DNA of 64,000 nucleotides from contig NZ_QZWF01000004.1 of assembly GCF_004187715.1 (NCBI RefSeq), forward strand, positions 496,001-560,000, read 5' to 3'. This document shows positions 57,563-64,000 of this stretch, piece by piece (position 1 is the stretch's first letter; each line of letters starts with the position of its first letter). The DNA comes from Streptomyces sp. F001 (GTDB lineage: Bacteria; Actinomycetota; Actinomycetes; Streptomycetales; Streptomycetaceae). A model generated the notes under the pieces. It searched no databases and was not told the DNA's origin. It saw nothing but the letters and a program-made list of their open reading frames with translations. Both the position numbers and the translations under genes were made by a program.

Positions 57563-58825
57563 CTACTGCCTGTCCGCCGGCGCCCCGGGGACTCCCTTCG
57601 GGGCCGGGGCGGGGCGCACGGACAGGAAGGACGCCCAGCCGTGCTTCGGGGCCTGACCGACCTTCAGCGTGCGCAGTTTCGCGAGGGTCTTCGGGTCCTG
57701 GGCGTCCAGCCAGTCCGCGAGCTGCCGGAAGGAGACACAGCGCACCTCGGGTTTGGTGCACACCTGCTCGATGACCTCCTCGACGGCGCGCATGTAGGTG
57801 CCGCCGTTCCAGGACTCGAAGTGGTTGCCGATGATCAGCGGTGCGCGGTTGCCGTTGTATGCCCGCTGGAAGCCCTGGAGCAGGCCGTCGCGCATCTGGT
57901 CGCCCCAGAACTCGTACTTGGCGGGGTCGCCCTGGGTGGTGGTGCCCGACTGGTTGACCATGAAGTTGTAATCCATGGTCAGCTGTTCGTAGGTGTGCCC
58001 GGGGAATGGCACGAGCTGCATCGACAGGTCCCACAGGCCCTCCTTCTTGCCGGGCCAGACCTGGTTGTTGACGCCGCTGGTGTCGTAGCGGAAGCCCAGC
58101 TCGCGGGCGGCCTTCATGAAGTTCTTCTGGCCCTCCAGGCAGGGAGTGCGCGCTCCGATCAGCTCCTTGTCGTAGTCGAAGGGCAGGGGGGAGACGTCCT
58201 CCATACCGGCGTTGGTCTTCCAGGACTTCACGAACTTCTTCGCCTGGACGATCTCCTCCTTCCACTCCTCCACCGACCACTCACCGACGCCACCGCTGCC
58301 GCAGAAGTGACCGTTGAAGTGGGTGCCGATCTCATTGCCCTCCAACCACGCCAGCCGCAGTTGCTTCACGGTGTCGGCGATGCCCTGGCGGTCGTTGAAG
58401 CCGATGTCGGAGCGGCCGGGCGAGTGCTGCGGTGGGCGGTAGAGGTCCTTCTTGTCCTCGGGCAGCAGGTACACGCCGCTGAGGAAGTACGTCATCGTGG
58501 CGTTGTTCTCCCTGGCGACCCTGCGGAAGTGGGAGAACAGGCGCTGACTGTCCTCGCCGGCGCCGTCCCAGGAGAACACCACGAACTGCGGGGGTTTCGC
58601 ACCGGGCTTCAGCCGCTCGGGCCGGGGCAGATGCGGCTGCGCCCCGGTGAACGCGGTGGAGCCGTCACCGATCAGGCGGACCGGGCTCCTGGGTACCCCG
58701 GCGCCCTGCTGCGGGCCGGGGGCCCCCTCCTCCGAACTGTCGGAGCCGGTCGTGCAACCGACGAGCGATGCGGCACAGGCCGCGGCGACCACAGCGACCG
58801 CGGCGATCCTCTGGGTGGCGGCCAT
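57563..58825 (-). CDS. Polysaccharide deacetylase-like lipoprotein (NodB fold)
   Basis: Exported lipoprotein of 420 residues with signal AATQRIAAVAVVAAACAASLVGC (lipobox LVGC). The NodB-like barrel is recognisable: PQFVVFSWDGAGEDSQRLFSHF (motif 1, usually FDDG), EGNEIGTHFNGHFCG (motif 2, HxxxH as THFNGHF), PFDYDKELIGARTPCLEGQ (motif 3, R-x-P) and PLIIGNHFESWNGGTY (motif 5-like H). Motif 1 carries only one of the two usual aspartates (WDG), so catalysis may differ. ATG 58825 has GGAAGG upstream. Target polymer unknown, probably cell wall or capsule. Confidence 0.88.
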   Translation of the reverse strand: MAATQRIAAVAVVAAACAASLVGCTTGSDSSEEGAPGPQQGAGVPRSPVRLIGDGSTAFTGAQPHLPRPERLKPGAKPPQFVVFSWDGAGEDSQRLFSHFRRVARENNATMTYFLSGVYLLPEDKKDLYRPPQHSPGRSDIGFNDRQGIADTVKQLRLAWLEGNEIGTHFNGHFCGSGGVGEWSVEEWKEEIVQAKKFVKSWKTNAGMEDVSPLPFDYDKELIGARTPCLEGQKNFMKAARELGFRYDTSGVNNQVWPGKKEGLWDLSMQLVPFPGHTYEQLTMDYNFMVNQSGTTTQGDPAKYEFWGDQMRDGLLQGFQRAYNGNRAPLIIGNHFESWNGGTYMRAVEEVIEQVCTKPEVRCVSFRQLADWLDAQDPKTLAKLRTLKVGQAPKHGWASFLSVRPAPAPKGVPGAPADRQ

Positions 58826-59120
58826 GTTCCGCCCACCTTCCTTCTCCAGTCGATGAGTTGGCAGCGCGGCCAAGGTCGCATGAGAAGGAGAAGGAATTAG
58901 TACGACAAGCCGATCAAAAGCTCGTTTCACTCACTGAGGCGACGATCTAACCCATTTGCCGGGAAAATCCATGCCTGACCTTTACTCTGCATTACGATTC
59001 ATTTACTGAGAGTTGCCACATCCCGCTGCTGCACGCCGTGACCCACGGCCGCGACCCAACCCCGCCGCCGGGCGGGACCACCTGTTCCGCGACCGCGCTG
59101 CCCCGGAGGAGACGGGAAAC
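58826..59120. promoter_or_regulatory. Divergent promoter region, deacetylase-like / SulP
   Basis: About 295 bases. The part 58900-59010 is AT-richer than its surroundings (TTTACTCTGCATTACGATTC), probably holding promoters for both genes. The ribosome binding site GGAGGAG at 59105-59111 points at ATG 59121, not at the SulP frame. Confidence 0.5.
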
Positions 59121-59128
59121 ATGTCAGC

Positions 59129-61642
59129 TTGCGTCCCCACCCGCACCACCGACCCCTACGGCCCCGAACACACCCGCCCACGCACAGCCCGCCACCACCC
59201 CGGCACCGCCGCTTCCCCGTCGCCGGCGCCGATGTCTCGGCCTCCATCGCCGTCTTCCTGATCGCCCTGCCGCTGTCCCTCGGCATCGCCCTCGCCACCG
59301 GCGCGCCCCTGCAGGCCGGTCTCGTCGCCGCCGCCGTGGGCGGACTCGTCGTCGGCCGGCTCGGCGGCGCCCCCCTCCAGGTGAGCGGCCCCGCAGCCGG
59401 GCTGACAGTAGTCACCGCCGACCTCATCCAGCGCTACGGCTGGCGTACGACGTGCGCCATCACCGTCCTCGCCGGTCTCACCCAAGTCGGCCTGGGCTTC
59501 CTGCGCGTGGCACGCACCGCGCTCGCCGTCAGCCCCGCCATCGTGCACGGCATGCTCGCAGGTATCGGCGTCACCATCGCCGTGGCCCAGCTGCACATCG
59601 TCCTCGGCGGCGCCCCCCACAGCTCTGTCGTCGACAACGTGCGCGAACTGCCCGCCCAGCTGGCCGACCTGCATCCGACTGCTCTGTCCATGAGCGTCCT
59701 GACCCTGGCCGTCCTGCTCGCCTGGCCGCGGATCCCCGGGCAGATGGGGCGAGTCGTACGGCTGGTCCCGGCGGCGCTCGCCGCGGTGGCGGCGGCCACC
59801 GCTGTGGCCGCACTCGGCGGGCTGCGACTGCCCCGGGTCGACCTGCCGTCGTGGAGCAGTCACGCCCTGGCCGGGCTGCCGGAAGGACCGGTGCTCGGGC
59901 TCGTCGCCGCCGTATTGACGATCACGCTGGTCGGCGGCGTCGAGTCGCTGCTGTCCGCGGTGGCCGTGGACAGGCTGGCCGCCTCCCGCCCCGGGGGACC
60001 GCCCGTGCCACGCGCCGACCTCGACCGGGAGCTGCGCGGCCAGGGCGCCGCCAACATGGTCTCGGGCGCCCTCGGCGGACTACCCGTCACCGGGGTCGCG
60101 GTGCGCAGCGCGGCGAATGTGCGAGCCGGTGCCGTCAGCCGGAACTCCACGATGCTGCACGGCGTTCTCGTAGTAGTCGCCGCGCTGCTGATGGTCCCGA
60201 TCCTGGAGCTCATCCCGCTCGCCTCGCTCGCCGCCCTGGTGATGGCCGTCGGCATCCAGATGGTGTCCCTGCACCACATCCGCACGGTGACCCGCCACCG
60301 AGAGGTGCTGGTGTACGCCGTCACCACCCTCGCCGTGGTGCTCCTCGGCGTCCTGGAGGGTGTGGCGCTGGGGATCGCCGTGGCCGTCGGTGTCGCCCTG
60401 CACCGCCTCACCCGCACACGTATCACGCACTACGAGACGGAAGGAGTCCATCACGTACACGTACGAGGGCAGCTGACGTTCCTCGCGGTGCCAAGGCTCA
60501 GCCGGGCCCTGCACCTCGTGCCCCACGGGGCGGACGTGGTCGTCGAATTGGACGGCTCGTTCATGGACCACGCGGCGTACGAGACCCTGCACGACTGGCA
60601 GAAGACGCACACCGTACGAGGCGGTTCCGTCGAACTGACGGGCCGCCGTGCCGGGGTCCAGATCGCCGAGCCCACCGGCGCCTCCGGCCGCCACGGAGGT
60701 TCCTGGACCCCCGAGCCGGCCGACTCGGGCGGCTGCCGATGCCGGCCCTGGACGCCCTGGCGCAACCACCAGTGCGAGCAGGACCGCCCGCCGTCCGCGC
60801 AGCCGGCCGGTGAGCAGCCGGGCGGAACGGACGGCCCCGAGACCGTCGGGGACGGTTCGGGCACGTGCGGTGAGGGCGTCCACGTCAGCGTCATGCGCGA
60901 CCGGGAGGGGCTGCCCGGGCCGGGTGACGCCGGCGGTCAAGAGCCGAGCAGTCATCAACTGGTGCGCGGGATCAGCGCGTTCCAGCGCAACACCGCTCCT
61001 CTGGTGCGGGGCGAGCTGGCCCGACTGGCCCGGGAGGGGCAACGGCCGTCCCAGCTCTTCCTCACCTGCGCCGACTCACGCCTGGTCACCTCGATGATCA
61101 CCTCCAGTGGCCCCGGGGACCTGTTCGTGGTGCGCAATGTGGGCAACCTCGTCCCTCCCCCAGCTAACGCTGGGAGGTGCCCCCAGCCCGGCGAGGAGAG
61201 CGGGGACGACTCGGTGGCGGCGGCGATCGAGTACGCGGTGGACGTGCTGAAGGTGCGGTCCATCACGGTGTGCGGGCACTCCGGGTGCGGGGCCATGCAG
61301 GCGCTGCTCAACGCCGAGCCGGACGGCACGCGGACGCCCCTCAGGCGGTGGCTGCGGCACGGTCTGCCCAGCCTCGAGCGCATGGCCGACACCGGGCGGC
61401 CCTGGGGTCGGCTGGCCGGGCGCGCGCCCGCCGACGCGGTCGAGCAGCTCTGCCTGACCAACGTGGTGCAGCAACTGGAGCACCTGCGCGCCCACGAGTC
61501 GGTGTCCCGCGCGCTGCGCGAGGGCGCGCTGGAGCTGAACGGGATGTACTTCCACGTAGGGGAGGCGCAGGCATATCTGCTCCTCGATGCGGAGGAGGAG
61601 AAGGTGTTCGACACCGTGCGGCCGGTGGACCTGTCCGCATGA
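59129..61642 (+). CDS. SulP-family transporter fused to a beta-carbonic anhydrase
   Basis: Probable bicarbonate transporter coupled to CO2/HCO3- interconversion. Residues about 30-430 are a SulP domain (GADVSASIAVFLIALPLSLGIALATGAPLQAGL, VSGPAAGLTVV, ALGGLPVTGVAVRSAANVRAGAVSR). A STAS-like piece (LTFLAVPRLSRALHLVPHGADVVVELDGSFMDH) follows, then a Pro/Gly linker. From about residue 610 a beta-carbonic anhydrase has zinc ligands in TCADSRLV (about 647) and CGHSGCGAM (about 716). The GGAGGAG site and ATG 59121 (frame starting SACVPTRTTDPYG) are one base out of the SulP frame, so the true N-terminus is probably MSACVPT... with a lost base before 59230. TTG 59129 is only the first start in frame. 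Confidence 0.88.
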   Translation: MRPHPHHRPLRPRTHPPTHSPPPPRHRRFPVAGADVSASIAVFLIALPLSLGIALATGAPLQAGLVAAAVGGLVVGRLGGAPLQVSGPAAGLTVVTADLIQRYGWRTTCAITVLAGLTQVGLGFLRVARTALAVSPAIVHGMLAGIGVTIAVAQLHIVLGGAPHSSVVDNVRELPAQLADLHPTALSMSVLTLAVLLAWPRIPGQMGRVVRLVPAALAAVAAATAVAALGGLRLPRVDLPSWSSHALAGLPEGPVLGLVAAVLTITLVGGVESLLSAVAVDRLAASRPGGPPVPRADLDRELRGQGAANMVSGALGGLPVTGVAVRSAANVRAGAVSRNSTMLHGVLVVVAALLMVPILELIPLASLAALVMAVGIQMVSLHHIRTVTRHREVLVYAVTTLAVVLLGVLEGVALGIAVAVGVALHRLTRTRITHYETEGVHHVHVRGQLTFLAVPRLSRALHLVPHGADVVVELDGSFMDHAAYETLHDWQKTHTVRGGSVELTGRRAGVQIAEPTGASGRHGGSWTPEPADSGGCRCRPWTPWRNHQCEQDRPPSAQPAGEQPGGTDGPETVGDGSGTCGEGVHVSVMRDREGLPGPGDAGGQEPSSHQLVRGISAFQRNTAPLVRGELARLAREGQRPSQLFLTCADSRLVTSMITSSGPGDLFVVRNVGNLVPPPANAGRCPQPGEESGDDSVAAAIEYAVDVLKVRSITVCGHSGCGAMQALLNAEPDGTRTPLRRWLRHGLPSLERMADTGRPWGRLAGRAPADAVEQLCLTNVVQQLEHLRAHESVSRALREGALELNGMYFHVGEAQAYLLLDAEEEKVFDTVRPVDLSA
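61153..61186. repeat. Palindromic repeat inserted in the carbonic anhydrase domain
   Basis: Stem CCTCCC-CCAGC / GCTGGGAGG around TAAC, followed by GTGCCCCCAG. Short elements of this kind (CCCAGC...GCTGGG with GGTGCCCCC) recur between genes in Streptomyces genomes. Here it is inside the gene, adding PPANAGRCPQ between NVGNLVP and PGEESGDDS without breaking the frame. Confidence 0.75.
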
Positions 61643-61776
61643 CGCGTGGCCCGGGTCCGGAGGTGTGAGGGGCGTTACAGGACTGAACCGGGTCCGCGCG
61701 CGGTCCGTGGGAAGGGATGACCGGCGTCGGAAGCGGTTCGAGGCCGGCCCGGTCACCCATGGGTGCGACCCTCGAC

Positions 61777-61788
61777 AGGTCTAAACCA
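61777..61788. promoter_or_regulatory. DasR-box-like sequence upstream of acs
   Basis: AGGTCTAAACCA differs from the DasR core TGGTCTAGACCA at two positions. It lies 88 bases before the acs start. One hit by eye is weak evidence. Confidence 0.3.
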
Positions 61789-61875
61789 ATATTCAGTCGA
61801 CCCTTGTCATCGGACCACCAGGTCTGATGAGCTGTGGCCTGGGACACAACGGACACCCTTCGAGAGGGAGATGTC

Positions 61876-63831
61876 GTGAGCAACGAGAGCCTGGCCAACC
61901 TGCTTCGTGAGGAGCGTAGGTTCGCACCCCCCGCCGACCTGGCCGCCGACGCCAACGTCACGGCGGAGGCGTATGAACGGGCCAAGGCTGACAGGCTCGG
62001 CTTCTGGGCCGAGCAGGCCCGTCGGCTGACCTGGGCCAAGGAGCCGAGCGAGACACTGGACTGGTCGAACCCGCCGTTCGCGAAGTGGTTCAAGGACGGC
62101 GAGCTGAACGTCGCGTACAACTGCGTCGACCGGCATGTCGAGGCCGGGCAGGGTGACCGCGTCGCCATCCACTTCGAGGGCGAGCCCGGAGACAGCCGCG
62201 CCATCACCTATGCCGAGCTCAAGGACGAGGTCTCCAAGGCCGCCAACGCCCTGCTGGAACTGGGAGTTCGCAAGGGCGACCGGGTCGCGGTCTATATGCC
62301 GATGATCCCCGAGACCGCGATCGCGATGCTGGCCTGCGCCAGGATCGGCGCCGCGCACTCCGTGGTCTTCGGCGGCTTCTCGGCCGACGCGCTCGCCACC
62401 CGCATCCAGGACGCCGACGCACGGGTCGTCATCACCTCCGACGGTGGCTACCGGCGGGGCAAGCCGTCCGCGCTCAAGCCGGCCGTCGACGACGCGATCG
62501 CACGTGTGGACAACGTCGAGCATGTGCTCGTGGTGCGCCGCACCGGCCAGGACATCGCCTGGAACGACGAGCGGGACGCGTGGTGGCACGAACTCGTCGA
62601 GCGGCAGTCCGCCGAGCACACCCCGGAGGCGTTCGAGGCCGAACACCCGCTGTTCATCCTCTACACATCCGGTACGACGGGGAAGCCGAAGGGCATCCTG
62701 CACACCTCCGGCGGCTACCTCACCCAGGCTGCCTACACCCACCACGCCGTCTTCGACCTCAAGCCGGCCACCGACGTCTACTGGTGCACCGCCGACGTCG
62801 GCTGGGTCACCGGGCACTCGTACATCGTGTACGGTCCGCTCGCCAACGGCGCCACGCAGGTGATGTACGAGGGCACGCCGGACACCCCGCACCAGGGCCG
62901 GTTCTGGGAGATCGTGCAGAAGTACGGGGTGACGATCCTGTACACGGCGCCGACCGCGATCCGTACGTTCATGAAGTGGGGCGACGACATCCCCGCGAAG
63001 TTCGACCTGTCCTCCCTGCGTGTCCTCGGCTCCGTCGGTGAGCCGATCAACCCCGAGGCGTGGATCTGGTACCGCAAGCACATCGGCACCGACCGTACGC
63101 CGATCGTGGACACCTGGTGGCAGACCGAGACCGGCGCGATGATGATCTCGCCGCTGCCCGGCGTGACGGAGACCAAGCCGGGTTCCGCGCAGACGCCGCT
63201 GCCCGGCATCTCGGCGACGGTCGTCGACGACGAGGCGAACGAGGTGCCGAACGGCGGCGGTGGCTACCTGGTGCTGACCGAGCCGTGGCCGTCGATGCTG
63301 CGCACGATCTGGGGCGACGACCAGCGGTTCATCGACACGTACTGGTCGCGGTTCGAGGGCAAGTACTTCGCCGGTGACGGGGCGAAGAAGGACGACGACG
63401 GCGACATCTGGCTGCTGGGCCGGGTGGACGACGTGATGCTGGTGTCCGGCCACAACATCTCCACGACCGAGGTGGAGTCGGCGCTCGTGTCGCACCCGTC
63501 CGTCGCCGAGGCGGCCGTGGTCGGCGCCGCCGACGAGACGACCGGGCAGGCGATCGTCGCCTTCGTGATCCTGCGCGGTACGGCGGCGGAGACCGAGGAC
63601 CTGGTGGCCGAGCTGCGCAACCACGTGGGCGCCACCCTCGGCCCGATCGCCAAGCCGAAGCGGATCCTGCCGGTGGCGGAGCTGCCGAAGACCCGCTCCG
63701 GCAAGATCATGCGTCGGCTGCTGCGGGACGTCGCGGAGAACCGCCAGCTCGGCGATGTCACAACGCTGACCGACTCCACGGTCATGGATCTCATCCAGGC
63801 GAAGCTCCCGGCGGCATCCAGCGAGGACTGA
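61876..63831 (+). CDS. acs: Acetyl-CoA synthetase (AMP-forming)
   Basis: Activates acetate to acetyl-CoA. The 651 residues have the family length and motifs: LDWSNPPFAKWFKDGELNVAYNCVDRH, P-loop-like YTSGTTGKPKGILHTSGGYL, DVYWCTADVGWVTGHSYIVYGPL, DTWWQTETGAMMISPLPG, YWSRFEGKYFAGDGAKKDDDGDIWLLGRVDDVMLVSGHNIST and the C-terminal PKTRSGKIMRRLL, whose lysine is the acetylation switch. GTG 61876 is chosen because GAGAGGGAG lies upstream; the earlier in-frame start at 61834 overlaps untranslated sequence. Followed by an intrinsic terminator. The gene stands alone. Confidence 0.97.
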   Translation: MSNESLANLLREERRFAPPADLAADANVTAEAYERAKADRLGFWAEQARRLTWAKEPSETLDWSNPPFAKWFKDGELNVAYNCVDRHVEAGQGDRVAIHFEGEPGDSRAITYAELKDEVSKAANALLELGVRKGDRVAVYMPMIPETAIAMLACARIGAAHSVVFGGFSADALATRIQDADARVVITSDGGYRRGKPSALKPAVDDAIARVDNVEHVLVVRRTGQDIAWNDERDAWWHELVERQSAEHTPEAFEAEHPLFILYTSGTTGKPKGILHTSGGYLTQAAYTHHAVFDLKPATDVYWCTADVGWVTGHSYIVYGPLANGATQVMYEGTPDTPHQGRFWEIVQKYGVTILYTAPTAIRTFMKWGDDIPAKFDLSSLRVLGSVGEPINPEAWIWYRKHIGTDRTPIVDTWWQTETGAMMISPLPGVTETKPGSAQTPLPGISATVVDDEANEVPNGGGGYLVLTEPWPSMLRTIWGDDQRFIDTYWSRFEGKYFAGDGAKKDDDGDIWLLGRVDDVMLVSGHNISTTEVESALVSHPSVAEAAVVGAADETTGQAIVAFVILRGTAAETEDLVAELRNHVGATLGPIAKPKRILPVAELPKTRSGKIMRRLLRDVAENRQLGDVTTLTDSTVMDLIQAKLPAASSED

Positions 63832-63860
63832 GAACGCTCGAGGGCTGAGGGCGGCCCGAC

Positions 63861-63909
63861 AGGGCACCCGGCGAAAGACGCCTGACAGGCGCGCCGGGTG
63901 CCCTTTTTG
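63861..63909 (+). terminator. Intrinsic terminator of acs
   Basis: A 13-bp stem (AGGGCACCCGGCG 63861-63873 with its complement at 63892-63904) is followed directly by TTTTT, 30 bases after the acs stop. Confidence 0.93.
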
Positions 63910-63946
63910 CGCCTAACGTGAAGTTCACCGGACCGGTCCGCCGCAT

Positions 63947-63961
63947 CTTAGGTAAGCTAAG
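63947..63961 (+). promoter_or_regulatory. Possible iron box (DmdR1/IdeR type) at the right edge
   Basis: CTTAGGTAAGCTAAG has perfect CTTAG/CTAAG arms and matches the left half of the TTAGGTTAGGCTAACCTAA iron-box pattern. It is in an AT-richer patch, probably the promoter of a gene beyond the window. A 12-bp palindrome CGGACCGGTCCG lies just before it (63929-63940). Confidence 0.45.
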
Positions 63962-64000
63962 AAAAGCGTCAACAACGCAACAGTGATCTCAGGTGCGCCG

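Overview
The window is high-GC actinobacterial DNA from a Streptomyces. Evidence includes the GTG/TTG starts, GGAGG-type ribosome binding sites, near-complete coding density with strong third-position GC, and a gene set typical of the genus: tipA, the bldG/anti-sigma pair, an XRE/ATPase/DUF397 trio, a membrane-fused thymidylate kinase, and a topA with a lysine/alanine tail. From memory, the left part (about 0-22 kb) matches the SCO34xx block of S. coelicolor and the right part (about 27.7-64 kb) matches SCO3540-SCO3563. I could not run an alignment.

Layout. 0-8.4 kb: ppa, a ThrE-type exporter, a DedA protein, tipA with its thiostrepton-type promoter, a BNR-like lipoprotein, and a PadR-controlled DrrAB-type ABC exporter. 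8.4-12.8 kb: a Phd/RelE toxin-antitoxin pair, an aldehyde dehydrogenase, and an XRE regulator, HATPase and DUF397 trio; the last two genes share a 29-bp upstream element. 13.0-15.5 kb: a zinc-starvation ribosomal set (S18, COG0523 GTPase-like protein, L31B, L33 | L28, S14) around a Zur-type palindrome. 15.6-20.6 kb: a lipoprotein, a frame-disrupted FUSC exporter, a DUF2786 protein and a ClpC2-like HTH/Clp_N protein with two operator palindromes. 20.6-27.2 kb: a family-A DNA polymerase, a frame-disrupted SARP/AfsR regulator and a frame-disrupted D-2-hydroxyacid dehydrogenase. 27.5-46.1 kb: tRNA-Thr, a secreted hydrolase, holB, tmk, topA, a Ser/Thr kinase, a methyltransferase, a lipoprotein, hppA, and the bldG operon. 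46.2-53.9 kb: a DUF1998 helicase and a Tad/type II secretion-like operon. 54-64 kb: HAD phosphatase, degenerate Fic protein, ParA/CooC-like ATPase, polysaccharide-deacetylase-like lipoprotein, SulP-carbonic anhydrase fusion, and acs.

How genes work together. Zur probably releases the zinc-free ribosomal paralogues together with the metallochaperone-like protein. The PadR protein probably represses the adjacent ABC exporter through paired palindromes. TipA probably activates its own 19-bp-spacer promoter. BldG and its neighbour form an anti-anti-sigma/anti-sigma pair. The tad genes form one overlapping operon (ssd/cpaE-like, tadA, tadB, tadC, DUF4244 pilin-like, tadE, tadG-like).

The most informative unexpected signals are: (1) a 29-bp element shared by the HATPase and DUF397 promoters; (2) a ClpC2-like protein with a leaderless, palindrome-covered promoter; (3) six genes with single-base frame breaks, three or four of them at G/C runs, which looks more like sequence error than real gene decay; (4) a 27-bp minisatellite between tadA and tadB; (5) a palindromic repeat inserted in frame inside the carbonic anhydrase domain.
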